DNA of 64,000 nucleotides from Saccharopolyspora sp. NFXS83 (GTDB taxonomy: Bacteria; Actinomycetota; Actinomycetes; Mycobacteriales; Pseudonocardiaceae), in the NCBI RefSeq assembly GCF_026241095.1, contig NZ_JAPFGB010000001.1, positions 372,001 through 436,000 of the forward strand. The letters run 5' to 3'. Shown here in pieces: positions 9,295-22,471 of the stretch. The notes under the pieces were generated by a model. That model saw only the letters and a list, made by a program, of their open reading frames with translations. It was not told the DNA's origin and ran no database searches. Every line of letters begins with the position of its first letter. Within the stretch, counting starts at the first letter, position 1. A program made the position numbers and the translations under genes.

Positions 9295-12200
9295 TTGGCA
9301 GTCTCCCGCGCGACCAAGGTCTCTGCAGCTTCCAACTACACGTCGGGGATCGCTGGGGCACCCAGGCGGGTCTCGTTCGCGAACATCCGCGAACCGTTGG
9401 AAGTACCTGATCTGCTCGATCTGCAGGTCCAGTCCTTCGAATGGCTTGTCGGCAATGAGGCCTGGTTCCAGCGCCGGGTCGATGCCGGCGACGATAGCCC
9501 TGTCGGTGGCCTGGAAGAAGTCCTGAGCGAGATCTCCCCGATCGAGGACTTCTCCGGATCGATGTCCCTGTCCTTCACTGATCCGCGCTTCGACGAGGTC
9601 AAGGCCTCGGTTGACGAGTGCAAGGACAAGGACATGACCTACGCGGCCCCGCTGTTCGTCACGGCGGAGTTCACCAACCACACCACTGGCGAGATCAAGA
9701 GCCAGACGGTGTTCATGGGTGACTTCCCGGTCATGACCAACAAGGGCACCTTCATCATCAACGGCACCGAGCGCGTCGTGGTGTCCCAGCTCGTGCGCTC
9801 GCCCGGCGTCTACTTCGACAGCTCGGTCGACAAGACGACCGACAAGGACGTCTACAGCGTCAAGATCATCCCCAGCCGCGGTGCGTGGCTGGAGTTCGAT
9901 GTCGACAAGCGCGACACCGTGGGTGTCCGCATCGACCGCAAGCGCCGTCAGCCGGTCACCGTGCTGCTCAAGGCGCTGGGCTGGAGCGCCGAGGCGATCC
10001 GCGAGCGGTTCGGCTTCTCCGAGACGCTGATGGCGACCCTGGAGAAGGACCACACCGCCGGTCAGGACGAGGCGCTGCTGGACATCTACCGCAAGCTGCG
10101 TCCGGGTGAGCCCCCGACCAAGGAGAGCGCGCAGACCCTCCTGGAGAACCTGTTCTTCAAGGAGAAGCGCTACGACCTGGCCCGCGTCGGCCGCTACAAG
10201 GTCAACAAGAAGCTGGGTCTGGAGCTGCCGTTCGACTCCGGCGTCCTCACCGAGGACGACATCGTCACGACGATCGAGTACCTCGTCCGGCTGCACGCCG
10301 GTGAGACCTCGAAGGGCGAGGGCGACCTGGAGGTCCCGGTCGAGGTCGACGACATCGACCACTTCGGTAACCGCCGCCTGCGCACCGTCGGCGAGCTGAT
10401 CCAGAACCAGGTTCGGGTCGGCCTGTCCCGCATGGAGCGCGTCGTCCGCGAGCGGATGACCACCCAGGACGTCGAAGCGATCACGCCGCAGACGCTGATC
10501 AACATCCGCCCGGTGGTGGCGGCGATCCGCGAGTTCTTCGGCACCTCGCAGCTCTCCCAGTTCATGGACCAGACCAACCCGATCGCGGGCCTGACGCACA
10601 AGCGTCGTCTCTCCGCGCTCGGCCCGGGCGGTCTGTCCAGGGAGCGCGCCGGCATGGAGGTCCGCGACGTCCACCCGTCGCACTACGGCCGGATGTGTCC
10701 GATCGAGACGCCGGAAGGCCCGAACATCGGTCTGATCGGCTCGCTCGCCACGTTCGCCAGGGTCAACCCGTTCGGCTTCATCGAAACGCCGTACCGCAAG
10801 GTCGTCGAAGGCCGGGTCACCGACCAGATCGACTACCTGACCGCGGACGAGGAAGACCGCTACGTCAAGGCGCAGGCGAACGCGCCGATCGATGAGGACG
10901 GCACGTTCCTCGACGAGCGCGTCCTGGGTCGCCGTAAGGGCGGCGAGGTCGAGCTGCTGGCTCCGACCGAGATCGACTACATGGACGTCTCGCCGCGGCA
11001 GATGGTCTCCGCCGCGACCGCGATGATCCCGTTCCTCGAGCACGACGACGCGAACCGCGCCCTGATGGGTGCGAATATGCAGCGTCAGGCGGTGCCGCTG
11101 CTGCGCAGCGAGTCGCCGCTGGTCGGCACCGGCATGGAGCTCCGAGCCGCTGTCGACGCCGGGGACGTGGTGACCGCCGACAAGGCGGGCGTCATCGAAG
11201 AGCTCTGCGCCGACTACGTGACGGTGATGGCCGACGACGGCACCCGGCACACCTACCGGCTGCAGAAGTTCAACCGCTCGAACCACGGCACCTGCACCAA
11301 CCAGAAGCCGATCGTGAACGAAGGCGATCGCGTCGAGGTCGGTCAGGTCATCGCGGACGGGCCGTGCACCCAGAACGGCGAGATGGCGCTGGGCAAGAAC
11401 CTGCGCGTGGCCATCATGCCGTGGGAGGGGCACAACTACGAAGACGCGATCATCCTGTCCCAGCGCCTGGTGCAGGACGACGTGCTCACCTCGATCCACA
11501 TCGAGGAGCACGAGGTCGACGCTCGCGACACCAAGCTGGGCGCCGAGGAGATCACCCGGGACATCCCGAACGTCTCCGAGGACGTGCTGGCCGACCTCGA
11601 CGAGCGCGGCATCATCCGGATCGGTGCCGAGGTGCAGGGCGGCGACATCCTCGTCGGCAAGGTCACGCCCAAGGGCGAGACCGAGCTGACCCCGGAGGAG
11701 CGGCTGCTGCGCGCGATCTTCGGCGAGAAGGCCCGCGAAGTGCGCGACACCTCGCTGAAGGTGCCGCACGGCGAGACCGGCAAGGTCATCGGCGTGCGCG
11801 TGTTCAACCGCGACGAGGACGACGAGCTGCCCCCGGGCGTCAACGAGCTCGTGCGGGTCTACGTCGCGCAGAAGCGCAAGATCCAGGACGGCGACAAGCT
11901 CGCCGGCCGGCACGGCAACAAGGGCGTCATCGGCAAGATCCTCCCGATCGAGGACATGCCGTTCACCGAGGACGGCGCCCCGGTCGACATCATCCTGAAC
12001 ACCCACGGTGTTCCGCGACGGATGAACATCGGCCAGGTGCTGGAGACCCACCTCGGGTGGATCGCCTCGCAGGGCTGGTCCATCGACGGGGACCCGGACT
12101 GGGCGAAGCGGCTGCCGTCGGACCTCTACGAGGTCGAAGCCGGCACCAACACCGCCAGCCCCGTCTTCGACGGTGCCCGTGAGGAAGAGATCACCGGCCT

Positions 12201-12777
12201 GCTGGGCTCGACCCTGCCGAACCGCGATGGTGAGCGCATGGTCAAGGCCAACGGCAAGGCGCAGCTGTTCGACGGGCGCAGCGGTGAGCCGTACCCGTAC
12301 CCGGTGGCCCTCGGCTACATGTACATCCTGAAGCTGTCGCACCTGGTGGATGACAAGATCCACGCCCGGTCGACCGGCCCGTACTCGATGATCACCCAGC
12401 AGCCGCTGGGCGGTAAGGCGCAGTTCGGTGGCCAGCGCTTCGGTGAGATGGAGTGCTGGGCCATGCAGGCCTACGGCGCCGCGTACACCCTGCAGGAACT
12501 GCTGACGATCAAGTCCGACGACGTCATCGGTCGCGTGAAGGTCTACGAGGCGATCGTCAAGGGCGAGAACATTCCCGACCCTGGTATTCCGGAGTCGTTC
12601 AAGGTGCTCCTCAAGGAGTTGCAGTCGCTGTGCCTGAACGTCGAGGTCCTCTCGACCGACGGTGCCGCCATCGAGATGCGCGACGGGGACGACGAGGACT
12701 TGGAGCGTGCCGCGGCGAACCTCGGCATCAACCTGTCCCGCAACGAGTCGCCTTCGGTGGACGACGTCGTTCAGTGA
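9295..12777 (+). CDS. rpoB: RNA polymerase beta subunit
   Basis: This is a 1160-residue catalytic subunit of RNA polymerase, full length for an actinobacterium. The TTG start at 9295 follows GGAAGG with good spacing; a GTG or ATG alternative would cut conserved sequence. The rifampicin pocket is at residues 418-440: the resistance-determining Asp425, His435 and Ser440 (E. coli D516, H526, S531) are all wild type. Three other normally conserved positions differ from the common actinobacterial sequence: Thr427, Ile430 and Ala431 (E. coli N518, L521, S522). The C-terminal half carries the usual '[20 protein letters not shown]' segment that contacts beta-prime. rpoC follows 111 bases downstream. 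Confidence 0.98.
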   Translation: MAVSRATKVSAASNYTSGIAGAPRRVSFANIREPLEVPDLLDLQVQSFEWLVGNEAWFQRRVDAGDDSPVGGLEEVLSEISPIEDFSGSMSLSFTDPRFDEVKASVDECKDKDMTYAAPLFVTAEFTNHTTGEIKSQTVFMGDFPVMTNKGTFIINGTERVVVSQLVRSPGVYFDSSVDKTTDKDVYSVKIIPSRGAWLEFDVDKRDTVGVRIDRKRRQPVTVLLKALGWSAEAIRERFGFSETLMATLEKDHTAGQDEALLDIYRKLRPGEPPTKESAQTLLENLFFKEKRYDLARVGRYKVNKKLGLELPFDSGVLTEDDIVTTIEYLVRLHAGETSKGEGDLEVPVEVDDIDHFGNRRLRTVGELIQNQVRVGLSRMERVVRERMTTQDVEAITPQTLINIRPVVAAIREFFGTSQLSQFMDQTNPIAGLTHKRRLSALGPGGLSRERAGMEVRDVHPSHYGRMCPIETPEGPNIGLIGSLATFARVNPFGFIETPYRKVVEGRVTDQIDYLTADEEDRYVKAQANAPIDEDGTFLDERVLGRRKGGEVELLAPTEIDYMDVSPRQMVSAATAMIPFLEHDDANRALMGANMQRQAVPLLRSESPLVGTGMELRAAVDAGDVVTADKAGVIEELCADYVTVMADDGTRHTYRLQKFNRSNHGTCTNQKPIVNEGDRVEVGQVIADGPCTQNGEMALGKNLRVAIMPWEGHNYEDAIILSQRLVQDDVLTSIHIEEHEVDARDTKLGAEEITRDIPNVSEDVLADLDERGIIRIGAEVQGGDILVGKVTPKGETELTPEERLLRAIFGEKAREVRDTSLKVPHGETGKVIGVRVFNRDEDDELPPGVNELVRVYVAQKRKIQDGDKLAGRHGNKGVIGKILPIEDMPFTEDGAPVDIILNTHGVPRRMNIGQVLETHLGWIASQGWSIDGDPDWAKRLPSDLYEVEAGTNTASPVFDGAREEEITGLLGSTLPNRDGERMVKANGKAQLFDGRSGEPYPYPVALGYMYILKLSHLVDDKIHARSTGPYSMITQQPLGGKAQFGGQRFGEMECWAMQAYGAAYTLQELLTIKSDDVIGRVKVYEAIVKGENIPDPGIPESFKVLLKELQSLCLNVEVLSTDGAAIEMRDGDDEDLERAAANLGINLSRNESPSVDDVVQ

Positions 12778-12785
12778 CTTCGCCG

Positions 12786-12860
12786 CCGGTCCGCGGGCAT
12801 GTGCCTGCCCGCGGACCGGCCATCGACCCAACCTGGCATTCCCGGCCGGTAGCCGGCCGG
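12786..12860 (+). promoter_or_regulatory. rpoB-rpoC intercistronic hairpins
   Basis: A perfect 14-bp stem (12786-12799 with 12806-12819, 6-nt loop) starts 8 bases after the rpoB stop. A smaller inverted repeat (12843-12848 with 12855-12860) follows before the rpoC ribosome site. There is no T-run, so this is more likely a processing, stability or partial attenuation element than a full terminator. Confidence 0.6.
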
Positions 12861-12888
12861 ACCTTTCGACTAAGGGAGAAGACCCGAC

Positions 12889-16800
<3,912 letters not shown>

Positions 16801-16834
16801 CGCGGTTCGCGGTCCGCGGTCGCGGAACAGTGCA

Positions 16835-16872
16835 CGGAAGGTCCCCGCTCGGGTTCGAGCGGGGACCTTCCG
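16835..16872 (+). terminator. rpoBC terminator hairpin
   Basis: A perfect 16-bp stem (16836-16851 with 16856-16871) with a GGTT loop starts 35 bases after the rpoC stop. The flanks (AACAG, CTGTT) can extend the pairing. The lack of a strong U-tract is normal for this GC content. The structure also reads on the minus strand, where the short gene ending at 16953 converges on it. Confidence 0.8.
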
Positions 16873-16952
16873 CTGTTCGGGGAGGTCCGCCGCGCCGCGG
16901 CCGAAGAGCGTGCGAGCGGCCCCGCGCAAGGCGTGCCGCAACCGGGCGACGA

Positions 16953-17291
16953 TCATGTCGGTGCTCCTTCCGCGTCCGCGGGGTCGTGGGACGCCCGCCG
17001 GGGCCCGCCGCAGGTCCGCAGACCGCGGCGGCGCGCTTCGGTGAGCAGGGCGAGCTGGTCGTGCAGGAGTCGGTGGCGCATCGCCTCGCACTCGCGGATC
17101 GCGGCGATCAGGCCGGAATCCGAGTACGCGGCGGCGCGCTCGTCGGTGAGCACGGGTGGTTCCGGCGGCGGGCCGACGTGAGCCATCGGCCCGGCTGGGC
17201 CGGCCTCGGGAGATCGGACTGCTCCGCTGGGAGTCCGGGCACGCGCCAGGGCGAGGTGGAGCGGGCGGTGGTTGCGCGATCTGGGGTCCAT
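16953..17291 (-). CDS. Short hypothetical protein
   Basis: I do not recognise this 112-residue protein with confidence. The start is uncertain: ATG at 17291 gives 112 residues, while an internal ATG at 17186 gives 77. The N-terminal part is Pro/Arg-rich. The C-terminal half ('AAIRECEAMRHRLLHDQLAL') is an amphipathic helix that resembles the helical start of DUF222/HNH-endonuclease proteins, but no HNH core follows, so it could be a remnant of one or an unrelated small protein. Its stop overlaps another ATG (ATGA), but that downstream frame runs through the rpoC terminator and is not accepted. It is divergent from the oxidoreductase at 17389. Confidence 0.4.
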   Translation of the reverse strand: MDPRSRNHRPLHLALARARTPSGAVRSPEAGPAGPMAHVGPPPEPPVLTDERAAAYSDSGLIAAIRECEAMRHRLLHDQLALLTEARRRGLRTCGGPRRASHDPADAEGAPT

Positions 17292-17388
17292 GACTTCGAT
17301 CATCCAGAGTCGAACACCCGTTCGCCATTACACGAGCGGGTGGTCCGCGACGGGAATACCGGGGTCCGCCCGTCGAGTTGCACGCGGC

Positions 17389-18327
17389 ATGCGATCAGTT
17401 GGAGTTTCCGAGTTCGGCGGGCCTGACGTGCTGCGCGAATTCCAGGTCCCGCAACGGCACGCCGGTCCCGGCGAGGTTCGGGTCAGGGTGCGCGCGGCGG
17501 CGGTCAACCCGACCGACACCGTGCTGCGCAGCGGGGCCTACGCCGAGCGGTTGCGGGAGAACCCGCCGCCGTACGTCCCCGGCATGGACGTCGCCGGCGA
17601 ACTCGACGAGGTGGGCGAAGGCGTCGACACCGGGCTCTCGGTCGGAGACCGGGTGATGGCGATCGTCGTGCCGCACGCCGCCCACGGCGGCTACTCGGAG
17701 AGCCTGGTGCTCCCGGCCCGATCGGTGGTGCGGGTGCCGGCCGGGGTCGACGACTTGGCGGCCTCGACCCTGCCGATGAACGGGCTCACCGCTCGGCAGG
17801 CGCTGGACCTGCTGGAGCTGTCGCCGGGGGACGCGCTCGCGGTCACCGGTGCGGCCGGAGCGTTCGGCGGATACGTGGTCCAGCTGGCCAAGGCCGATGG
17901 TCTGCGGGTGATCGCCGACGCGGCCGACGCCGACCGGGAGCTCGTCCGGTCGCTCGGCGCCGACGTCATCGTGGAGCGCGGCGACGACGTGGCGGCCCGC
18001 ATCCGCGAGGTGGAACCGGACGGCGTGCCCGCGGTCGCGGACGGCGCGGTGCACAACGACCTCGTCGTGCCCGCGGTGCGCGACGGCGGCCGGATCGCGA
18101 CGGTCCGGTTCTTCACCGCGGAGGCGGAGCGCGGCATCACCTATCAGCCGGTCGCGGTGCGGGATTACGCGCAGGAGTGGGAGAAGCTGGACCGGTTGCG
18201 GGAGCAGGTGGAGCAGGGCGCGCTCAGCCTGCGGGTCGCGCGATCCTTCCCCGCGAGCGAGGCCGCCGAGGCGCATCGCGCGCTCGAGGCGGGCGGCGTG
18301 CGGGGGAGGCTGGTGCTGGAGTTCTGA
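17389..18327 (+). CDS. Zinc-independent MDR-family NADPH:quinone oxidoreductase
   Basis: This 312-residue protein belongs to the medium-chain dehydrogenase/reductase superfamily. The GroES-like N-terminal half shows 'RVRAAAVNPTDTVLRSG' and 'YVPGMDVAGELDEVGEGV', typical of quinone oxidoreductases. The nucleotide-binding half has 'LAVTGAAGAFGGYVVQLAK', a Rossmann phosphate loop for NAD(P)H. The zinc-binding Cys/His set of alcohol dehydrogenases is absent. Probable reaction: NAD(P)H-dependent reduction of a quinone or enone; the substrate is unknown. ATG 17389 fits the family N-terminus ('MRSVGVSEFGGPDVLR') though no strong ribosome site is visible. It is a single gene, followed by a terminator. 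Confidence 0.85.
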   Translation: MRSVGVSEFGGPDVLREFQVPQRHAGPGEVRVRVRAAAVNPTDTVLRSGAYAERLRENPPPYVPGMDVAGELDEVGEGVDTGLSVGDRVMAIVVPHAAHGGYSESLVLPARSVVRVPAGVDDLAASTLPMNGLTARQALDLLELSPGDALAVTGAAGAFGGYVVQLAKADGLRVIADAADADRELVRSLGADVIVERGDDVAARIREVEPDGVPAVADGAVHNDLVVPAVRDGGRIATVRFFTAEAERGITYQPVAVRDYAQEWEKLDRLREQVEQGALSLRVARSFPASEAAEAHRALEAGGVRGRLVLEF

Positions 18328-18365
18328 GCCGCGAGCCGCGCGCGGCACTGAAACCCGCGGTGTGG

Positions 18366-18401
18366 CCGGGACGGTGGCGTTGCGCGCCGCCACCGTCCCG
18401 G
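18366..18401. terminator. Hairpin between convergent genes
   Basis: A 14-bp perfect stem (18366-18379 with 18388-18401) and 8-nt loop lie 38 bases after the oxidoreductase stop. The oxidoreductase gene and the minus-strand gene ending at 18486 converge here, so it can serve both strands. Confidence 0.7.
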
Positions 18402-18485
18402 ATCCCCGGATGACCGGCGTCCCGCGCCCGTGGACGCATCGGGGCGCCGGTGTTCCGGGGACGTGTCAGCCGACCGGGAAGGTCG

Positions 18486-18962
18486 TCAGCTCTCCAGCTC
18501 GGACAGCGCCTTGCGCACCCGCTCGACCTCGGCCTCGAGTTCGGCGAGCTTCGCCTCGTGCTGCTCCCGAGCGGCGGACAGGACCTCTTCGATGGCTTCG
18601 GAGATGTCCTGGTGCAGTTCCGCGGCGGCCTTCGACACCGCTGCCGCCGGGACCGGCAGGCCCTGGACGACCCGCTTGCCGGCGTGCAGCAGCTCGGCCT
18701 GCCATTCGCCTTCCGCGGTGCCCGTCACGGTGAGGGTGAGCTCGACCGTGCGGGTCTTCTTGGCGGTGCTCTGCTTGCGGGGGCGGGGCTTCTTCGGCGC
18801 GGTCTCCGGTGCCGCGTCGGCGTCCGCGGGGGCGGCGTCGGCGGGTGCCGTCGCCTGCGCGGTGTCCGCCTCGGCCTGGGCGGTGCCGTTCTCCGGCTGC
18901 GTCGGGGCCTGCTCGGCTTGGGTCTCTTCGCTGGTCACCTGGTCTGCTTCCTGCTCGCCCAC
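18486..18962 (-). CDS. Acidic Ala/Glu-rich hypothetical protein (possibly DUF6319-like)
   Basis: This is a 158-residue protein starting at GTG 18962, 5 bases after an AAGGAG. The first half is low-complexity Ala/Asp/Glu/Pro/Thr. A basic linker ('PKKPRPRKQSTAKKTR') leads into a conserved-looking domain ('VELTLTVTGTAEGEWQAELL') and a C-terminal coiled coil ('LAELEAEVERVRKALSELE'). It resembles actinobacterial proteins I remember as DUF6319, but I cannot verify this. No enzyme motif is visible; the basic linker could contact nucleic acid. It lies downstream of the MocR gene on the same strand with a 122-base gap. Confidence 0.65.
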   Translation of the reverse strand: MGEQEADQVTSEETQAEQAPTQPENGTAQAEADTAQATAPADAAPADADAAPETAPKKPRPRKQSTAKKTRTVELTLTVTGTAEGEWQAELLHAGKRVVQGLPVPAAAVSKAAAELHQDISEAIEEVLSAAREQHEAKLAELEAEVERVRKALSELES

Positions 18963-19084
18963 GGTTTCTCCTTGATGTGCGCCGGTCGGTGACCCAGGAT
19001 AGAACACCAGTTCCCCTCGGCCGTGTCGGCGGGAGGGCCCGGCGCGCGAGGGCACTGTAGCGGGAGGCGCCGCGCCGCCGACGG

Positions 19085-20488
19085 TCATGGGTCGAGCGTG
19101 TCGAGCAATGCTTCCAGCGCGGGGCGGAAGGCGTGTTCGGCCGGAGCGGCGTAACCGATCACCACGCCGGGCGGGTGCTCGCCGTGGCGCACCCACCACG
19201 GGCCGAGCGCTTCGAGCTCGACGCCGCGGCTGCGCGCCCGAGCCATGATCTCCTGCTCGCCCGGCCCGTCCGGGGCGAGGCGCAAGGTGAGGTGCAGGCC
19301 GGCGGAGATCCCCGCCGGGTAGCGCCGATGGCGGGTCCGCAGGCCGTCCAAGCCGTGCAGCAGCTGCTCGCGCCGCGCCCGGTACGCCGCCCGAGATCGG
19401 CGGACGTGCTGGTCGTAGGCGCCGGAGCGGAGCAGCTCGCCGAGTGCGAGCTGGTCGAACAGCGGCCCGTACCTGCCGTGCGTCTTCATCTCCCGCACCG
19501 GTTCGACGAGCCGAGCGGGCAGTGCCAGCCACGCGATGCGCAGCGCCGGGGCGAGCGTTTTGCTCGCCGTCCCGGCGTAGATCACCGTGTCGGGCGCCAT
19601 GCCCTGCAGCGAGCCGACGGGCCGCCGGTCGAAGCGGAATTCCCCGTCGTAGTCGTCCTCCACGATGATCCTGCCGTCGGCCTTGGCAGCGCGGATCAGC
19701 GCCGTCCGCCGCTGCGCCCGCATCGTGACGCCGAGCGGGAACTGGTGCGCGGGGGTGACGACGGCGGCGGGGCTGCGCAGCGCGGCCACGTCGATGCCGC
19801 CGTCGTCGACGGGGACGCCGTGCACCGTCATCCCGTTGTCCTCGGCGATGGTCCGGAAGTGCGGCAGCGACGGGTCCTCGAAGTCCACCGACGACACGCC
19901 TCGCGCGTGCAGGGCCCTGCTGATCAGTGACAACGCTTCGCTGTAACCGTTGCAGACGATCAGTCGATCCGGCGAGGTGTGCACGGCCCGCGCCCGCCGG
20001 AGGTATTCGGTGAGCGCTTCCCGCAGCGCGAGCGGACCTTGCGGATCGCCGTAGTCGAGGTCGTCGGCGGGCATGGCGCGCAGGATGCGGCGGCTCGCAG
20101 CGAGCCAGTCCTTGCGCGGGAAGGCGCTCAGGTTCGGCCTGCCCGGTCGGAAGTCCCAGCGCGGCGTGCGGGGAGCCGGGCGCAGTGCCGCGGGTTCCGG
20201 GCGTTCGCCGCTGCGGAGCCGGTCGGCGACGGTGGTCGGCGCGCCTTGCCGGGACAGCAGGAACCCCTCGGTGCCGAGCTGGGCGTAAGCGCGGGTCACG
20301 GTGCCGCGAGCGATGCCGAGGTCGTTGGCGAGAGCCCGGGTGGAGGGCACGCGGCTGCCCGAGGCGAGCCGTCCGTCGCGGATCGCCGCGCGCAACGCCT
20401 CGGCGAGCGCGCTGCTGTCCGGCCGCCCGGACCAGTCCAAGTGCAGGTCCAGTCCCGATTCGGGCGAACTGGACCGTTCGCGGGTCAC
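19085..20488 (-). CDS. MocR/GntR-family transcriptional regulator with aminotransferase domain
   Basis: This is a 467-residue protein. The N-terminal winged helix of GntR type ('GSRVPSTRALANDLGIARGT', about residues 50-70) is followed by a fold-type-I aminotransferase domain. 'EDDYDGEFRFDRRPVGSLQG' and 'GTASKTLAPALR' carry the PLP-binding site, with Lys310 as the Schiff-base lysine. MocR proteins bind PLP or PLP plus an amino compound and typically control a divergent neighbour, here the ADP-ribosylglycohydrolase at 20612. GTG 20488 was chosen because it gives the expected short N-terminus before the helix-turn-helix. If the classical PdxR role applied, pdxS/pdxT would be expected nearby; they are not in the window. 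Confidence 0.88.
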   Translation of the reverse strand: MTRERSSSPESGLDLHLDWSGRPDSSALAEALRAAIRDGRLASGSRVPSTRALANDLGIARGTVTRAYAQLGTEGFLLSRQGAPTTVADRLRSGERPEPAALRPAPRTPRWDFRPGRPNLSAFPRKDWLAASRRILRAMPADDLDYGDPQGPLALREALTEYLRRARAVHTSPDRLIVCNGYSEALSLISRALHARGVSSVDFEDPSLPHFRTIAEDNGMTVHGVPVDDGGIDVAALRSPAAVVTPAHQFPLGVTMRAQRRTALIRAAKADGRIIVEDDYDGEFRFDRRPVGSLQGMAPDTVIYAGTASKTLAPALRIAWLALPARLVEPVREMKTHGRYGPLFDQLALGELLRSGAYDQHVRRSRAAYRARREQLLHGLDGLRTRHRRYPAGISAGLHLTLRLAPDGPGEQEIMARARSRGVELEALGPWWVRHGEHPPGVVIGYAAPAEHAFRPALEALLDTLDP

Positions 20489-20611
20489 GGCACCGGACCC
20501 TATCGAACGCGGCCTCCGCACGGGTCGCGGAACCCGCCTGCCCGCGGGCTCCCGGTTGCTAATCTCCGGTAGGTCGAGAGCCTGGCACGTCGAAAAACGG
20601 GGACAGCGAAG

Positions 20612-21715
20612 ATGCAGCAAGGACCAGCCGACGCGAACGAACGGTTCGTCGGCAGCATGCTCGGCGGCGCACTGGGGGACGCGCTGGGCTTCGCCGTCGA
20701 GTTCCACTCGATCGACAAGATCCGCGAACGCCACGGGCCGGCAGGGCTGACCGAGCCGGTGCCCGCGCGGGAGAAGGCGGAGATCTCCGACGACACCCAG
20801 ATGATGCTGTTCACGCTGGAAGGCCTGATCCGGGCGCACGTGGCGCGACGGATGAAGCCGGTGGACAACGACCCGGTGCCGGAGGTGCAGCACGCGTACC
20901 AGCGGTGGCTGCACACGCAGGGCCGGAGCTGGGCGGAGTCGGCGGGGCCGTACGCGGTGCACTTGGCCGAGCCGGACGGATGGTTGATCACCGAGCGCGG
21001 CCTGTTCTCGACGCGTGCCCCCGGCAACACCTGCATGACCGCGCTGATCGGTTTCGCCCGCACGCACCGGCAGGCGTCCCCGGAGAACGCGATCAACGAC
21101 TCCAAGGGCTGCGGCGGGGTGATGCGCGCGGCTCCGGTCGCGGTGTGGTCGCACGATCCGGCGGAGGTCTTCCACGCCGCCGTCGGCGTCGCCGCGCTGA
21201 CCCACGGGCACCCGTCCGGCTACCTGTCGGCGGGCGTGCTGGCGGTGATCGTGCACCAGCTGATCCGGGCGGTGCCGCTGCCGGACTGCGTGCGGCTCGC
21301 ACGGGACCTGCTGCTGAGGTGGCGCAAGCACGAGGAGCAGCTGCGGGCGCTGGACGCCGCGGTGGAACTGGCGGCGGAGGGGGTCGTCACGCCGGAGCGC
21401 TTGGAGGAGCGGCTCGGCGGCGGCTGGGTCGGTGAGGAAGCGCTGGCCATCGGCCTGTACGCGGCGCTCGCCGCGCCCGACGTGCGGGAGGCGCTGCGGC
21501 TGTCGGTGAACCACTCCGGAGACTCGGACTCGACCGGCATGGTCTGCGGCAACATCGTGGGAGCGCTGCACGGGAGCAGGGCGCTGCCCCCGGAATGGCT
21601 GGATGTGCTGGAGCTGCGCGAGGTCGTGGCGGCGTTGTCGCAGGACGCGCTCGTCGAGTTCAGCCCGGCCCCGCCGACGAACGCGACCTGGAGCACCAAA
21701 TACCCGGCTTGGTGA
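20612..21715 (+). CDS. ADP-ribosylglycohydrolase, catalytically complete
   Basis: This 367-residue protein belongs to the DraG/ARH family, Mg-dependent enzymes that remove ADP-ribose from proteins or related substrates. Metal-site motifs are intact: 'SDDTQ' at residues 59-63 (Asp60, Asp61, Thr62) and 'GDSDST' at 303-308 (Asp304, Asp306, Thr308). 'GGALGDALG' (18-26) and 'NDSKGCGGVMR' are also canonical. The C-terminus ends with 'WSTKYPAW', a tail shared with other ADPRH paralogs in this window. It is divergent from the MocR gene with 123 bases between; a TAATCT at 20560-20565 may be its -10. It is the first gene of the ADP-ribose-themed island. The target is unknown. Confidence 0.9.
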   Translation: MQQGPADANERFVGSMLGGALGDALGFAVEFHSIDKIRERHGPAGLTEPVPAREKAEISDDTQMMLFTLEGLIRAHVARRMKPVDNDPVPEVQHAYQRWLHTQGRSWAESAGPYAVHLAEPDGWLITERGLFSTRAPGNTCMTALIGFARTHRQASPENAINDSKGCGGVMRAAPVAVWSHDPAEVFHAAVGVAALTHGHPSGYLSAGVLAVIVHQLIRAVPLPDCVRLARDLLLRWRKHEEQLRALDAAVELAAEGVVTPERLEERLGGGWVGEEALAIGLYAALAAPDVREALRLSVNHSGDSDSTGMVCGNIVGALHGSRALPPEWLDVLELREVVAALSQDALVEFSPAPPTNATWSTKYPAW

Positions 21716-21746
21716 GTTTTTCGGGGTGAGGTGGTCGTGCTCTTGT

Positions 21747-21857
21747 GGTCGGGTGGCGGAACCTCGGCGTCCTTCTCGCTGCGGGATCGATTGCGCGAGT
21801 GGATCCGCCACCCGCGCAATTGCTGTCCTCACGAGAGAACGCTGAGCACTCGCAGGT
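21747..21857 (+). repeat. Interspersed repeat, copy A
   Basis: This segment of about 110 bp is about three-quarters or more identical by eye to 63825-63936. It contains a perfect 10-bp inverted repeat (21751-21760 with 21804-21813), conserved as a weaker stem with G-U and mismatches in copy B, and a smaller hairpin around the GTCCTC at 21825-21830. It lies 31 bases after an ADPRH stop codon. It has no terminal direct repeats or coding potential that I can defend. It could be a REP-like element, a MITE remnant or a 3'-end structure. Confidence 0.7.
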
Positions 21858-22471
21858 GGTCGCATTGCTCCGGTGGGAGCTGCTCAGCGGCTTGCCGCCG
21901 CCAAGACATGATCACGGGTCGTGGATCGCCGAACCGCTTGGGATCGATGGCGGATCCTTCGGAGCGCGAGTGGGTCGCTGGGCGTACTAACTTGCATTGG
22001 TCAGCCGATCAGGTGGTTTGGGGCCGCGGCAGGCCTGATTTCGCGAGTGCGCTGTAGCGGGGGAGTCGGTCGTGGACGTGGGATCGCAGGTCCCGTGGCG
22101 GGTGCGGGCGCGTCGAGAGCGGTGCCGCCGTACCCGCCCTGCGGGGCTCGGACGGCGCGTATCGGGCGTGGTGACCGCGTCGTGAGCAGCGTCTCGATCG
22201 CGGTGGCACCCGCCGTGGCCACCGACGTTCCGCGGCGCACGGCACCCGGCCCTTCGATCATTCGGGGGAGTCGGCATCGGTGTCGGTCAAGTGCGGCAAC
22301 ATTGCGGGGTGCGGTCAACGGGATCGACGCCGTTCCACCGGAACGGCCGCGACGTCCGGGAAGTGCTCGGACATGATCCGCCTCAACGGTGTGGCGGCCC
22401 TGGCGACCGGCGGCTCGTGACCGCATGGCGCGCGTCGTTGCCCCGCACGGTGACCCGACAGGAGACTGGGG
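21858..22471. other. Intergenic region before the double-ADPRH gene
   Basis: About 610 bases follow the repeat. Reading frames exist on both strands but show no family resemblance, ribosome site or consistent codon use. I see no convincing promoter. The last 20 bases contain the AGGAG ribosome site of the next gene. Confidence 0.4.

Noticed and set aside
21731..22057. Small peptide frame reading through repeat copy A
   Set aside because: The similar frame in copy B is not preserved as a gene, and substitutions between copies fit structure better than coding.
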